From an uncultured Anaerolineales bacterium (GTDB taxonomy: Bacteria; Chloroflexota; Anaerolineae; Aggregatilineales; Aggregatilineaceae): a stretch of DNA of 64,000 nt. The position numbers were made by a program, and so were the translations under genes. The stretch covers positions 1-64,000 of the forward strand of contig CAKZOB010000055.1 in the NCBI GenBank assembly GCA_937135955.1, in the 5' to 3' direction. Numbering within the stretch: position 1 is the first letter of the stretch; each line of letters starts with the position of its first letter. The notes beneath the pieces were generated by a model that saw only the letters and a program-made list of their open reading frames with translations, was not told where the DNA came from and searched no databases. Shown here piece after piece: positions 1-8,739 of this stretch.

Positions 1-1
1 G

Positions 2-1165
2 CTGGGCCTGAAGCACTTCGAGCCGCGCGATCCCTGCCGCGCCGTCGAAAATATCGTGCGCGTCTTCACCGCCATCGGCGAAGACCTGCGTCGCCTGACA
101 GCGTCCGTCGGCGCAACCCGCCTGCAAGACCTGGTAGGGCGAGCCGACCTGCTGGAACAGGTTGCCGCGCACGACCGCGTTGACCTCTCTGCGCTGTTCG
201 CCTATACGCCGGTCAAGCCGCGCCCGGCGGCGGAGGTCGGCGTGGGCCGCCGCCTGACCCGTCCGCGCAACACGCTCACTCGGATGCTCACCGACGTGGT
301 GCTGGAAGCCGTGCTCGACGACGAGCGCGAAGTCACCTATCACGACGAGGTGATGGCGCACGACCGCGCGTTGGGCGCACATCTAGCGGGCGAGTTGGTG
401 CGCCGCCCCGATCTGTGGGAGCGCATTGACGCGGTGCATCTCAAGTTCAGCCCGTCGTCGGTGGCAGGTAATGGCTTCGCCGCCTGGGTCACCGACAAGC
501 TGGATATTCTGATCGAGGGTGGCGCGCAGGACGGCGCAGCCAAAGGCGCAAACGGCGGGCGCGTGGCGATTATGAAAGGCGTCAATCACAACGGTCTGCG
601 GCTGGACGGCAGCGTGGGCAAGAGCTTCGCCTATGGCGCGCAGCGCGGCGTGTTGATTGTGCAGGGCGACGCTGACTCGCGGGCCTGCGTGCGTCTCTCT
701 GGCGCGGACGTGATCTTCGGCGGTGAGCTGCGCGGCCCGATTGACGATTCGGCGGGCGTCAGCGCGACGACGGCCAACCTGAAGGGCTTCGCCTGCGAGT
801 ACATGACGTCGGGCCGCGTGCTGATCCTGGGCGATCCGGGGCCGTATGCCTTCGCGGGCATGACCGGTGGCGTGGTTTATCAGCACCTCAGCCGCGAGTT
901 GGGGCTGGACGAGGCGGCGTTGCAGCGGCGCATCGCGCGCGGGGCCAAAGTGCGCATCGCCCCGCTGGACGACGACGACATCCCGCAAGTGCAGGAGTTG
1001 CTCGATCACTACATCGCTGCGCTGGAGCAAACCGCGCAATATGACGTGGCCGACCGCATCGCGGCGCTGCGCCAACCGGCGGTGCTGCGGGGCCGCTTTG
1101 TCAAGGTGGTGCCGGTCGCCGCGCCCATCGTTTTGCCAGGGCAGGGTGGGAGTGTACATCCGTAG
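2..1165 (+). CDS. gltB: Glutamate synthase large subunit, C-terminal part (5' end outside window)
   Basis: The frame is open from base 2, so only the last 387 residues are visible. They match the end of the glutamate synthase (GOGAT) large chain: the tail of the FMN/synthase barrel (GRADLLEQ region) followed by the GXGXG beta-helix domain, with repeated Gly-rich turns such as GSVGKSFAYGAQRG, GELRGPIDDSAG and GPYAFAGMTGG. The enzyme makes glutamate from glutamine and 2-oxoglutarate. The beta-helix domain is structural and links the glutaminase and synthase parts. The apparent GTG start at base 56 is internal, because coding similarity begins upstream of it. A strong terminator follows the stop, so this gene ends its operon. 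Confidence is high for the family; an archaeal-type stand-alone GXGXG subunit is possible but the preceding residues argue against it. Confidence 0.87.
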   Translation: MGLKHFEPRDPCRAVENIVRVFTAIGEDLRRLTASVGATRLQDLVGRADLLEQVAAHDRVDLSALFAYTPVKPRPAAEVGVGRRLTRPRNTLTRMLTDVVLEAVLDDEREVTYHDEVMAHDRALGAHLAGELVRRPDLWERIDAVHLKFSPSSVAGNGFAAWVTDKLDILIEGGAQDGAAKGANGGRVAIMKGVNHNGLRLDGSVGKSFAYGAQRGVLIVQGDADSRACVRLSGADVIFGGELRGPIDDSAGVSATTANLKGFACEYMTSGRVLILGDPGPYAFAGMTGGVVYQHLSRELGLDEAALQRRIARGAKVRIAPLDDDDIPQVQELLDHYIAALEQTAQYDVADRIAALRQPAVLRGRFVKVVPVAAPIVLPGQGGSVHP

Positions 1166-1190
1166 GCTGTGCGGATTCAAGAAAAGATAT

Positions 1191-1224
1191 GGGCAGAGGG
1201 CAAAAACCTCTGCCCTGTTCTTTT
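1191..1224 (+). terminator. Rho-independent terminator after gltB
   Basis: A 9-bp perfect stem, GGGCAGAGG (1191-1199) with CCTCTGCCC (1207-1215), has a 7-nt A-rich loop and is followed by TGTTCTTTT. It lies 26 bp after the gltB stop and before the convergent MutS-like gene. Confidence 0.85.
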
Positions 1225-1305
1225 GATGAGAGAATGGGGAAATGGCAACCTGGTTGTACCTGCCCGCTCGCGCGATTTGATCTTATACTCCGCCCGATCC
1301 GCGGA

Positions 1306-3024
1306 TCACTCATCCCCGCTGCGCACGTCAGAAAAAGTGCCATCCCCGATCCCGCGCGAGCGCAGCAGGTTGTCAATCTGCTCGAAGCTGAGGCCGTAGC
1401 GGGCGGCGATCTGACGGGCGTAGCTGTGCCCGCGTGGCGGGCCGGGCACAATGCGATAGGTCTGGCGAAAGGACAGCGGTGCATCTCCGTCTTCCTCGGC
1501 CAGCGACACCAGACTGACGACCAGGCTGTCGCCGGGCAGCTCGGCGTTCAGTGCGGACACGCCCGCCGCCAGTTCGTGTAGATGCGTGGCGTAGATGGCG
1601 CGCGCGCCCAGTCGTCGCAGCGCCCGCAACACCTCGCGGGCCAGGTACAGGCTTTCGCCAGGGCTGGTGCTGGTGAGCGCTTCGTTGAGCAGCACCAGGC
1701 TGTACGGCGTGGCGCGGGCGAAGATGTCGTGCAGCCGTTGTGCTTCCTCGCCCAGGCGACCGGTGCCCGCCTGTGGCTGCTCCTCGATGGGGAAATGTGT
1801 GTAGATGCCGTCGGCGGGGCTGAGGCGAGCCTGCCGCGCAGGCACGTGTAGCCCGGCCTGCGCCAGCACCTGCGCCAGCCCGATCGCCTGCGTGTACGTC
1901 GTCTTGCCACCCTGATTCGGCCCGGTGAGCACGAAGATGCGCCCCTCTGGCCCAAAATGCACGTCGTTGAGCACGATCTCATCGGCGGAAGCGGACTGAG
2001 TCAGTCGGCGCAGGGCCAGCGCGACGTTGTAGGCGTCGTGCAGCGAGCAGACGCGCTCGGCCTGCGGGGCGATCTCCGGGCGGCAGGTCGGCAGTCCGGC
2101 GGCGCGCAGGCGCTCCACCAGCCGTACCCCGCCGACGTAGAAGGACAGTTCGTCGGCCAGCGCGCCCAGAAAGCCGGTGTTAAGCTGCTGATAGTGTTGC
2201 AGGGCGCGGGCAACCGGACGGCTGACCTGCTTGAGCACTTCGGCCAGGTCGCGGAAGAGGGGATAGAGCAGCGGATTTTCGGTGTCTACGCCCGCAATCA
2301 TCCCCGCTGACCTGCGCGTGCTGTGCAGTGGGGCGATGCCTGTCCAGCGCGCCGCCACCTTGCTCCGCCCAAAGATGGCGTCGAGCAGCGAAGGAGTCGC
2401 GCCGGAGAACGTCTCGCTGTTGATCGCCAGCAGGGTGGCCTCGAAGGGGCGCAGTTGATCGTCCAGGTTGACGCCGATGGTCACGCTGCGCACACCGCGC
2501 ACCTGCTGCAGCAGGGCGGGCAAGTCGCGCAGCAAATGTTGGAAAGTCTCGTCAGCGGCGATGGCGATCACCCTATCGCGCAAGGCGCGCCAACCAGCAG
2601 CCCGCAAGGTCAGCGCCGGTCGGGTCAGCGCCGTGTGCAGCGCCTGCACGCAGATCACATAGCTTTCGAGCTGCCCCACCCGCCAGACGACCTCGTGCAG
2701 GGGCGTCTGCCCGGCGGCGGGCAGATAGTCGAAGCGCTCCAGCCCGTCTACCAGTGGGAGCAGCGCTTCCAGATCGGCGACCAGCCCTGGCGCGGCCAGC
2801 AGATCAGCCAGCATGTCCTGGCGATAGGCGATCACCGCCGGATCGTCGCACAGGCTCAGCAGGATGGCCCGCGTGCCGTTAGCGCGGCGTCCCGTCCCGC
2901 CCAGTCCGGCCAACAGGGTTTCCAGATCGAGGTCGGCGATGGCACGGGCGTTCAGGCGAGGAGAAAGGTCGGGCTGATAGCCGGGCGGCCACAGCAGGCT
3001 GATGGGGGTTGATGGGGCTGTCAT
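1306..3024 (-). CDS. MutS-family ATPase lacking the mismatch-recognition domain
   Basis: A 572-residue protein with a C-terminal MutS domain V ATPase. The Walker A motif GPNQGGKTT lies near residues 367-375, the Walker B-like segment LVLLNEALTST near 443-453, and a TH-L-HE signature loop follows. The N-terminal part has only a helical core/lever-like region and no mismatch-binding domain I. It is shorter than MutS (about 850 residues) and lacks the Smr nuclease of MutS2. The Walker B Asp is Asn (N447) but the catalytic Glu (E448) is kept. I chose ATG at 3024; a GTG six codons upstream (3042) with a GGGGTGA box is an equally credible start. The role could be DNA repair or recombination, but the substrate is unknown. 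Confidence 0.75.
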   Translation of the reverse strand: MTAPSTPISLLWPPGYQPDLSPRLNARAIADLDLETLLAGLGGTGRRANGTRAILLSLCDDPAVIAYRQDMLADLLAAPGLVADLEALLPLVDGLERFDYLPAAGQTPLHEVVWRVGQLESYVICVQALHTALTRPALTLRAAGWRALRDRVIAIAADETFQHLLRDLPALLQQVRGVRSVTIGVNLDDQLRPFEATLLAINSETFSGATPSLLDAIFGRSKVAARWTGIAPLHSTRRSAGMIAGVDTENPLLYPLFRDLAEVLKQVSRPVARALQHYQQLNTGFLGALADELSFYVGGVRLVERLRAAGLPTCRPEIAPQAERVCSLHDAYNVALALRRLTQSASADEIVLNDVHFGPEGRIFVLTGPNQGGKTTYTQAIGLAQVLAQAGLHVPARQARLSPADGIYTHFPIEEQPQAGTGRLGEEAQRLHDIFARATPYSLVLLNEALTSTSPGESLYLAREVLRALRRLGARAIYATHLHELAAGVSALNAELPGDSLVVSLVSLAEEDGDAPLSFRQTYRIVPGPPRGHSYARQIAARYGLSFEQIDNLLRSRGIGDGTFSDVRSGDE

Positions 3025-3094
3025 AGCGCTTGTCTGGTGCACATTGTGTTCACCCCGATTGTAACGTGTTTCGCGGCGGCCTGCCGAAAAGCGG

Positions 3095-3134
3095 GCCCCC
3101 TTTCGAAGACCTGAAACAGGTCTGGAAAGGGGGC
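3095..3134. repeat. Long GC-rich hairpin between FHA and MutS-like genes
   Basis: The arms GCCCCCTTTCGAAGACCTG (3095-3113) and CAGGTCTGGAAAGGGGGC (3117-3134) pair almost completely around an AAA loop. On the minus transcript it is followed by only a short TTTT. It could terminate the FHA transcript, or be an intergenic repeat or processing site. Confidence 0.6.
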
Positions 3135-3198
3135 TCTGGGGGGGAGGGGGACAGGTAATTTTCAGCAAGAGCGGGGGCAGCCTGTCGCTGCGACCTCG

Positions 3199-3738
3199 CT
3201 AGCGGGCACGCGAGTGCACGAAAAAGACAGTGATATGCAGCGTGCCCAGGATCAGTTGATCGCCGTCGGCCAGGATTGCTTCCTGATATGGTGTCAGCAG
3301 CGTCCCGTTGAGATAGGTACCGTTGGTGCTGCCCAGGTCGGTCACCACCACCCGATCATGTTTGCGCATCAGGCGACAATGCCGCCGCGATACACCGTGC
3401 AGATGCGCGTTGAAATCGTTGAGATCAAACAGGGTCTCGGTCACTGGCCCCACAGCGCGACCCAGCGTCAGCGGCCTGTCGAGGGTGAACCAGGCGCACA
3501 CTCCGGAAGGCAGCACCTGTAGCAGCAGGGCCGTGCCTGGCTGAAAGGTCGGGTCGCCGCGCCGCACCGGATTGACGTAAGTGGGAGGGCGAGACAGCAT
3601 CCCCGTGCCGATGGGCCGCGTGTCCTGGGGGCGCCCGCACTGCGGACAGGTCTCACCTTCGCGCAGCGCATGTTGGTGCGCACAATACCAGCAGTCGGCT
3701 GGTTCTGTCTCTGGGGCCGTATCCAGAATAGCTACCAT
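3199..3738 (-). CDS. Zinc-ribbon plus FHA-domain protein
   Basis: A 179-residue soluble protein. Near residues 16-36 it has two CxxC knuckles (CWYC and CPQC), typical of a zinc ribbon. A forkhead-associated domain fills roughly residues 80-175, with the GR, SRRHC and LGSTNGTYLNG signatures that bind phosphothreonine. The ATG at 3738 was chosen over an upstream in-frame start because AGGGGA sits 6-7 nt before it. FHA proteins read Ser/Thr kinase marks, and this window also encodes a PknB-like kinase at 19.4 kb and an FHA-tipped VWA protein at 61 kb, although no link is shown. It has no signal peptide or membrane segment. The upstream region carries four copies of a TGGTAAGC-type motif. Confidence 0.85.
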   Translation of the reverse strand: MVAILDTAPETEPADCWYCAHQHALREGETCPQCGRPQDTRPIGTGMLSRPPTYVNPVRRGDPTFQPGTALLLQVLPSGVCAWFTLDRPLTLGRAVGPVTETLFDLNDFNAHLHGVSRRHCRLMRKHDRVVVTDLGSTNGTYLNGTLLTPYQEAILADGDQLILGTLHITVFFVHSRAR

Positions 3739-3877
3739 GTTCGATCCCCTGTCTTTCACCCACCCACCTGACCCAGTGTGCCCTGAACTGACTGCATCGT
3801 AACAACCTTTGTGCAACGGCCCGCTTACGGTTCAGTGCATTCTGTGGCGTTGCGGAGCGTTTAGCATGCCCCAATCC

Positions 3878-4072
3878 TGGTAAGCACTTGTGTGCTCGGC
3901 CCGGTGCCAGTCTGAAGGCACAACAAGCTAGCCTAAAGCTACACGCTGAATATCAACACTGTGCTTACGGGTATCACGGCGGACGGGCGGCCATTGACCG
4001 CGCAGCAGTTGTGATGACATGGTAAGCACAGCGTTCAGTGTGCACACTGGGGCAATACCTGGCGCTTACCAC
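3878..4072. promoter_or_regulatory. Cluster of TGGTAAGCAC motifs, two direct and two inverted
   Basis: The 376-bp gap upstream of the FHA gene holds TGGTAAGCAC (3878-3887), GTGCTTAC (3961-3968), TGGTAAGCACAG (4020-4031) and CGCTTACCA (4064-4072). The middle two form a 14-bp inverted pair with one mismatch (AACACTGTGCTTAC versus AACGCTGTGCTTAC in reverse complement). It resembles an operator array, but the protein is unknown. I see no gene in this gap. Confidence 0.35.
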
Positions 4073-4114
4073 TATTGGCGAGGGAAAAGGGGCCGTTCAG
4101 CGTATTTGCTTCGA

Positions 4115-5695
4115 TCAGCCGATCAGCGGCCAGACCCACAACTCCGACCACAGGCAGCGGGTATTCACGTCCTCATAGTTGAGCAGGGCCACGCCGACCC
4201 GCCCCGTGCCGGGCGTCATGGTCTCCTGGGCGACCAGCGCGCCGTTGAGATAATAGGCCACGCGCTCCCCCTGGGCGATGATCAGCAGGCGGCTGGTCTG
4301 CGGCTGCACCAGCGGGCTGAGGTCGTAGACATTGGTTGTCAGTTGAGCGTCGCGGGCCTGCACCAGCCCGAAGCCCTGGCTGCTATCCACGTAAGCCAGC
4401 GACAGGTTGCGCCCGTCCGCCCAGCGGAAGACCAACCCGCAGCCCACGCTTTGCCCTTCGGTGACGATGGTCACCCGCCCGCCGAACAGGAAATCGCTGT
4501 AGACGGCCTGCTCACTGCCGAGCAATTCGAAGTTCGAGGTGAGGTCAGTGCTGCTTTGCGTCTTTTCGAACAGATACAGGTCGCGGGCGGGCGCGGGGGT
4601 GATATGTCCCCCTTCGGCCAGTTCATTCACGATGGTGGCCGGGTCTGGCGCTTCCCAGGTTGTCAGGGCCAGCGGCAAGCCGCGATAGGTAGACCCCAGG
4701 CGGGTAGTGGCGATCACCTGATCGAACAACACGGTCGCCGCGCTCGGCTGATCGCCGGTGCTCACGAAGACACCCACCGTGCCCGGCGTGAGCAGGCGCG
4801 CATCGGACACAGTGCCCAGCAGCACGCCGTTGGCGAAGAAGTCCAGGCGCTCACCGCGAGCCATGACCGCCAGCGACCAGGTGCGATCAGGGGTGTTCAG
4901 CGCGGGCGCGTCCGTCCAGGTGCGCAGGGCGTAGTTGCCCGTCTCGTCCTGGTAGAGCACGCGCCACTGCCCCTGGGTATTGACCTTGAACTGATAGAAG
5001 CGGCCCAGCATGGCCCCCTGCGCCCGCAGGATCAGGCCGAATTCCGCGTAGGGAGGCGAGCCCAGCAGGCGCGCTTCTGCCTGCAGGTACACGTCGGCGG
5101 TGCGCAATTCCTCCGGCGGGACGGCGAACAGAGTGGCGCTCTCGCCGCTCACCCGCATCTGTAGATACCCCTGCAACAGAGGCACAGGTTGACCGTCCGG
5201 CGTCACCCACGATACAGCGCCTTGCTCGAACTCACCGCGCACGGCCTCGCGGGCAAAGCCCGGCGTCAGCGTCAGTTGGTAGCTGCCGCGCGTCGCGCCC
5301 TGCCCGCCCTGGTAGCGACTCACGCGCACGGTGTAGGTGCCGTCGGCGGGCAGCATCAACGCTTCTAGGCCCGCGTCGCGCACCAGCGAGTCCAGATCGT
5401 CGTTCTCCGCCACAGACTGCCCATCCGGGCCGGTGACCTGCAACACAGGGTCGAGGTCACCGCCCGTCGTGACGGCGATCAGCGAGACGATTTGCCCCGC
5501 GTAGCCCTCGAACTGCCAGGTCTCGGCGGGCTGTGCGTCGTTCAGGTTACCGCTCACCGGGACGAAGAAGGTGAGCGTCGCCGGTTCCTGCGAGCGGGTT
5601 GCCGGGAGCGGCGCGGCAATCAGCGCCAGCAACACGACCAGCAGTCCGCCCAGGTGCGACCGTCGCCGACAACACCAGAAGCTCAGAATGCCCAT
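4115..5695 (-). CDS. Secreted protein with pre-peptidase-like N-terminal domain, paralogue of next gene upstream
   Basis: A 526-residue protein. Residues 1-35 form a signal peptide (charged start, then LLVVLLALIAAPLPA). Residues 40-150 resemble a PPC-type beta-sandwich (QTFEGYAG-like turn, LPADGTYTVRVSR). Two concanavalin/LamG-like beta-sandwich segments follow (YQFKVNTQGQWRVLY, FFANGVLLGTV, and later YYLNGALVAQETM). It is built like the adjacent upstream gene, with which it shares the order PPC-like, sandwich, linker, sandwich, and its start overlaps that gene's stop by 13 bp, suggesting translational coupling. No catalytic residues are recognisable. The protein is probably exported and binds something at the cell surface; function is unknown. 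Confidence 0.7.
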   Translation of the reverse strand: MGILSFWCCRRRSHLGGLLVVLLALIAAPLPATRSQEPATLTFFVPVSGNLNDAQPAETWQFEGYAGQIVSLIAVTTGGDLDPVLQVTGPDGQSVAENDDLDSLVRDAGLEALMLPADGTYTVRVSRYQGGQGATRGSYQLTLTPGFAREAVRGEFEQGAVSWVTPDGQPVPLLQGYLQMRVSGESATLFAVPPEELRTADVYLQAEARLLGSPPYAEFGLILRAQGAMLGRFYQFKVNTQGQWRVLYQDETGNYALRTWTDAPALNTPDRTWSLAVMARGERLDFFANGVLLGTVSDARLLTPGTVGVFVSTGDQPSAATVLFDQVIATTRLGSTYRGLPLALTTWEAPDPATIVNELAEGGHITPAPARDLYLFEKTQSSTDLTSNFELLGSEQAVYSDFLFGGRVTIVTEGQSVGCGLVFRWADGRNLSLAYVDSSQGFGLVQARDAQLTTNVYDLSPLVQPQTSRLLIIAQGERVAYYLNGALVAQETMTPGTGRVGVALLNYEDVNTRCLWSELWVWPLIG

Positions 5696-7431
5696 AGCCA
5701 GATGTTGTTGAGCTGACAGTAGGTCTGCTCCGTTGCGCCGCTGTCATCTTCGGGGACGTACATCTCCAGCGCGACAGTGCCCTCGTCCGGTGTGAAGCGC
5801 GCTTCGGCCACCAGTTGCCCGTTGACGTACATGACCACTGTCTCTTCCAGGGCAATGACCAGCACGCGGTTGGTCGCGCCCACGTCGGGGATCACCGCGC
5901 TGAACTGATCCAGCACGCTGGAGTCCAGCAGATTGCCTTCCGCATCCCACTCACCCAGCAAGGCCCAGCCATCGGCAAAGACCATAGCCGTGTCGCTGCC
6001 GTCGTTGGCGCGGAAATACATGCCGCAACCGGCTTCGGCGTTGCCGTAGATCAGGCGAGCGTCGAAACCCAGCACAAAGTTGCGGAAGACCTTGCCCTGG
6101 CCCAGCGGGTAGGAGCTGAAACCGGCGTTGGACGTATCGCCATAGCTGCTGGGCACAGTCAGCCCGATGGCTCCCCCTGCGGGCACTGCGCCCGCCTGAT
6201 TCAACTCGCCCATGATGTCGGCGGGGACGCTGCTCGACCAGCGCTCCAGACGGGCGGGGAAACGCGAGGCCGACGCGGGCGTCTCGCTGGGGGCGGGCAG
6301 CGGGACAGTCGGTGTGGGAGTCCTGATGGTGCCCAGCGCGCCCAGCAGACCCGGTCTGGTTGGGGTGGGCTGCGCGATGTCCTGGCCGGTGAGCGCGACG
6401 GCGGTCGTGCCCAGGCCATAGGGCCGCGTGACGATCACATTGTCCATGAACACGGTCAGGGTGTCGGCCTGGTCTGGGCCGGTCGCGGCCACCAGCCCGC
6501 TGAGGCCCTCGCTGGCGTAGTGGTTGGCGTCAATCACTTCGGCCACAAAGCGATCGTTGAAGAAGAGCAGGAAGCGGTTGTCCTGCAACAACACCGCAAC
6601 GCGCGGCTGCATGTCGGTGGGGTCAATCGCCTCGTGGACTGTCCAGTTCTGCACGGCCACCCAATCGCCATCGAAGTAGTACACCGAATAGTCGCCATCG
6701 CTGCTGAAAGTGACCGAGTAGAACGTCTCCGTCTCCTCATTGTCGCGCAGCACAAAGCCATATTCGAAATAGCTGGGCGCGCCCTGAATGCTGAAATCGG
6801 CCTGAATGTAAGAATCGGCCCAGACCAGGTCTTCGCCGGAAGGTATTGCATAGGCGAGCAGGTTATCGGTCATCACTTCGATGCGCAGGCTTTGCTGGAA
6901 GGTGGTCACAGTCATATTCTGCGAGGCGTAGGGTTCCCATTCCAGGTGCAGGCCATCGGCGACTGGCGCGAAAGTGTCCCACACGGTCAACTGCGCGAAG
7001 CCCGGCAACAGGCGCACCGAGTACTTCCCTGCCGTGTCCCCGCGCCGGCTGAGCGTGACCAGGCAGTCGCCGTCGGCGGGCATGGTGAACGCCTCGGCCA
7101 CGGTCACGCTGGGAGTGCCCTGTACCACCGTGCCCCATGCCAAGACGCTGCCCGTCGCGTCCTGGATCGTCGCATCCACGACCAGGTCGCCTATGGTCGT
7201 CTGCACCACCAGCGACCCCACTCCGCCGTCGGTACAGCGAAAAGCATAGCTAACCTGCGGCGTGCTGGCGTCCAGTCCTCCGGTCTGCGGGACGGGATCA
7301 TCGAAGGAGAGGACAGGTTGAGCCAGAGGAGCGGCCCGGACGGGAGAAGCGGGGAGCAGCGTCAGGACGAGGACGAAGGTCAACAACGCACTACTCAGGG
7401 TGATCAACCGCCCGTGAAGCCAGATGTTCAT
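5683..7431 (-). CDS. Secreted beta-sandwich protein, paralogue of the downstream gene
   Basis: A 582-residue protein. A strong AGGAGG lies 8 nt before the ATG at 7431, which fixes the start. The first 34 residues are a signal peptide ending near SPVRAAPLA. A PPC-like domain follows (LSRRGDTAGKYSVRLLPGFA), then a LamG-like segment (FYSVTFSSDGDYSVYYF, FFNDRFVAEVID), a Thr/Pro-rich linker around 370-395 (TRTPTPTVPLP) and a second sandwich (VMYVNGQLVAEARF). The downstream paralogue ends with the same closing pattern (...NIWLWAF versus ...ELWVWPLIG). Extracellular and ligand-binding is the best inference; no enzyme motif is visible. Confidence 0.72.
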   Translation of the reverse strand: MNIWLHGRLITLSSALLTFVLVLTLLPASPVRAAPLAQPVLSFDDPVPQTGGLDASTPQVSYAFRCTDGGVGSLVVQTTIGDLVVDATIQDATGSVLAWGTVVQGTPSVTVAEAFTMPADGDCLVTLSRRGDTAGKYSVRLLPGFAQLTVWDTFAPVADGLHLEWEPYASQNMTVTTFQQSLRIEVMTDNLLAYAIPSGEDLVWADSYIQADFSIQGAPSYFEYGFVLRDNEETETFYSVTFSSDGDYSVYYFDGDWVAVQNWTVHEAIDPTDMQPRVAVLLQDNRFLLFFNDRFVAEVIDANHYASEGLSGLVAATGPDQADTLTVFMDNVIVTRPYGLGTTAVALTGQDIAQPTPTRPGLLGALGTIRTPTPTVPLPAPSETPASASRFPARLERWSSSVPADIMGELNQAGAVPAGGAIGLTVPSSYGDTSNAGFSSYPLGQGKVFRNFVLGFDARLIYGNAEAGCGMYFRANDGSDTAMVFADGWALLGEWDAEGNLLDSSVLDQFSAVIPDVGATNRVLVIALEETVVMYVNGQLVAEARFTPDEGTVALEMYVPEDDSGATEQTYCQLNNIWLWAF

Positions 7432-7470
7432 GATGTGTTTCCTCCTTGTGCTAGTCATATTGGGCATGCT

Positions 7471-8160
7471 CTAGCCCCAGTCTGGCACGCGCTGTCGTAA
7501 CACGTGCAACAGGGCGTGAAAGTCTTCGCGGGCGATCTCTGCCCCGTCGTTCCAGCGCTGATCTTCCAGCTTGAGTAGACGACGTTGCTCGGCGACAGCG
7601 CTCAGATCGGTGTTGGACTGTGTTTCGCGGCGCGGGCGTAGCCGGATGAAATAGCGGTAACCGATGGTGTTCTCAGCTTCTTGAGGCGGCATGAAGGTAT
7701 AGAAGATCGCCTCCTCCTCGTCCTGCAACAAATGCAAGGCCATACAATACCAGCCTTTGGGGACACGGGTGCGGCGTCGCACCGGAAAACGCCAGGCTTT
7801 GACGTTGACCGTGCGATCCCACTCGATGCGCGTGACGCGGACTGGCGAGCGACGGGCGTCGGTGATCACCAGGGCTTCCTGGCTGAGCGTCGCCGAGCGG
7901 CGGCTGGGCCACACTCGCCGCAACAGGTGTTCGATCAGGGCACCGCCAGCGATGAAGACCAACACGTCGGCGGGCAAGACCACGCACAACGGGCTGACCG
8001 AAGGCTCCAGGGCGCGCTTGGCCAACGCCATACCGACGATGTGCGCCAACACCACCACCCCCAGGGCCAGCACTGGCCCCCAGAACCGCACCGGAAAATG
8101 CTCAGCGTCTATGACAATGTGCCGCTCCGCTACAGCGGCCTGTTCGACTCGATCCATCAT
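7471..8160 (-). CDS. Two-helix membrane protein of unknown function
   Basis: A 229-residue protein. Two hydrophobic segments at about residues 29-48 (GPVLALGVVVLAHIVGMAL) and 57-78 (PLCVVLPADVLVFIAGGAL) form a hairpin anchor. The rest is a cytoplasmic beta-rich stretch (LSQEALVITD, VTRIEWDRTVNVKAWRFPV) reminiscent of a bacterial PH-like fold, then a polar helix. It lies immediately upstream (transcriptionally) of the secreted paralogue pair, 39 bp before the start of the first, so all three may be co-transcribed. I do not recognise the family. Confidence 0.55.
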   Translation of the reverse strand: MMDRVEQAAVAERHIVIDAEHFPVRFWGPVLALGVVVLAHIVGMALAKRALEPSVSPLCVVLPADVLVFIAGGALIEHLLRRVWPSRRSATLSQEALVITDARRSPVRVTRIEWDRTVNVKAWRFPVRRRTRVPKGWYCMALHLLQDEEEAIFYTFMPPQEAENTIGYRYFIRLRPRRETQSNTDLSAVAEQRRLLKLEDQRWNDGAEIAREDFHALLHVLRQRVPDWG

Positions 8161-8243
8161 GACTTGCTTTCAGAACCCAGGCGAGGCCCAAGATACAAAA
8201 TTATTGTGGGGATCGTTCGCCCGGCGGTGTGACTTCCCGCCGT

Positions 8244-8627
8244 TCAATGCCACAACGACACTCCCCCTAGCAGCCGTTCGACCTCATGGCGCAGTTGCAG
8301 CGTGTCGAACGGCTTGGTGAAGTAGCGATCAATGGGACTGTTGACGAAATGCTGGCGACGGCTGGCCTGTTCGGGCACCACAGTCACCATGATGATCGGC
8401 GTCTGTTCGAGCGCCGGATCGGCGCGCACAGCATCATAGACCTGCCAACCATTCATCCCTGGCATCATGATGTCGAGCACCACCAGGTGAGGGCGCACCT
8501 CGCGGATCAGGCGCAACCCCTCCCAGCCATTGTCAGCAGTGTGCAGCTCGATATCCGGATGTCTCAACACAACACCGAGAAGCTGCGAAATTTCATGATG
8601 ATCGTCAATCACAACAACCCGGTACAC
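8244..8627 (-). CDS. Single-domain response regulator (CheY-like)
   Basis: A 127-residue receiver domain and nothing else. The acidic pair D8/D9, phospho-acceptor D52 (LVVLDIMMPGMNG), T82 and K105 (TKPFD) are all present, so it should be phosphorylatable. GTG at 8627 was chosen because GGAGG lies 9 nt upstream; an ATG six codons earlier sits inside that Shine-Dalgarno region. There is no output domain and no kinase next to it, so the partner is encoded elsewhere. Confidence 0.88.
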   Translation of the reverse strand: MYRVVVIDDHHEISQLLGVVLRHPDIELHTADNGWEGLRLIREVRPHLVVLDIMMPGMNGWQVYDAVRADPALEQTPIIMVTVVPEQASRRQHFVNSPIDRYFTKPFDTLQLRHEVERLLGGVSLWH

Positions 8628-8739
8628 GTCGCCTCTCCTCCCATAAAACCCTTTGCCCAAAGTCTATTCTCCAAAGCATTCTTGAGTTCCTTCTAAGATT
8701 AGCACATATCTGGCGATTCTGAGAGCACCTGATCGCCAG

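Noticed and set aside
3739-3800. A tRNA-like GTTCGATCCCC stretch upstream of the FHA gene
   Set aside because: No acceptor stem, anticodon arm or D-arm can be formed around it; it is simply the leader of the FHA gene.
5815-7500. A 561-codon + strand frame
   Set aside because: Antisense to the secreted paralogue, with Gly/Ala/Arg/His-rich composition and no domain. The minus-strand protein has a signal peptide and a strong ribosome site.
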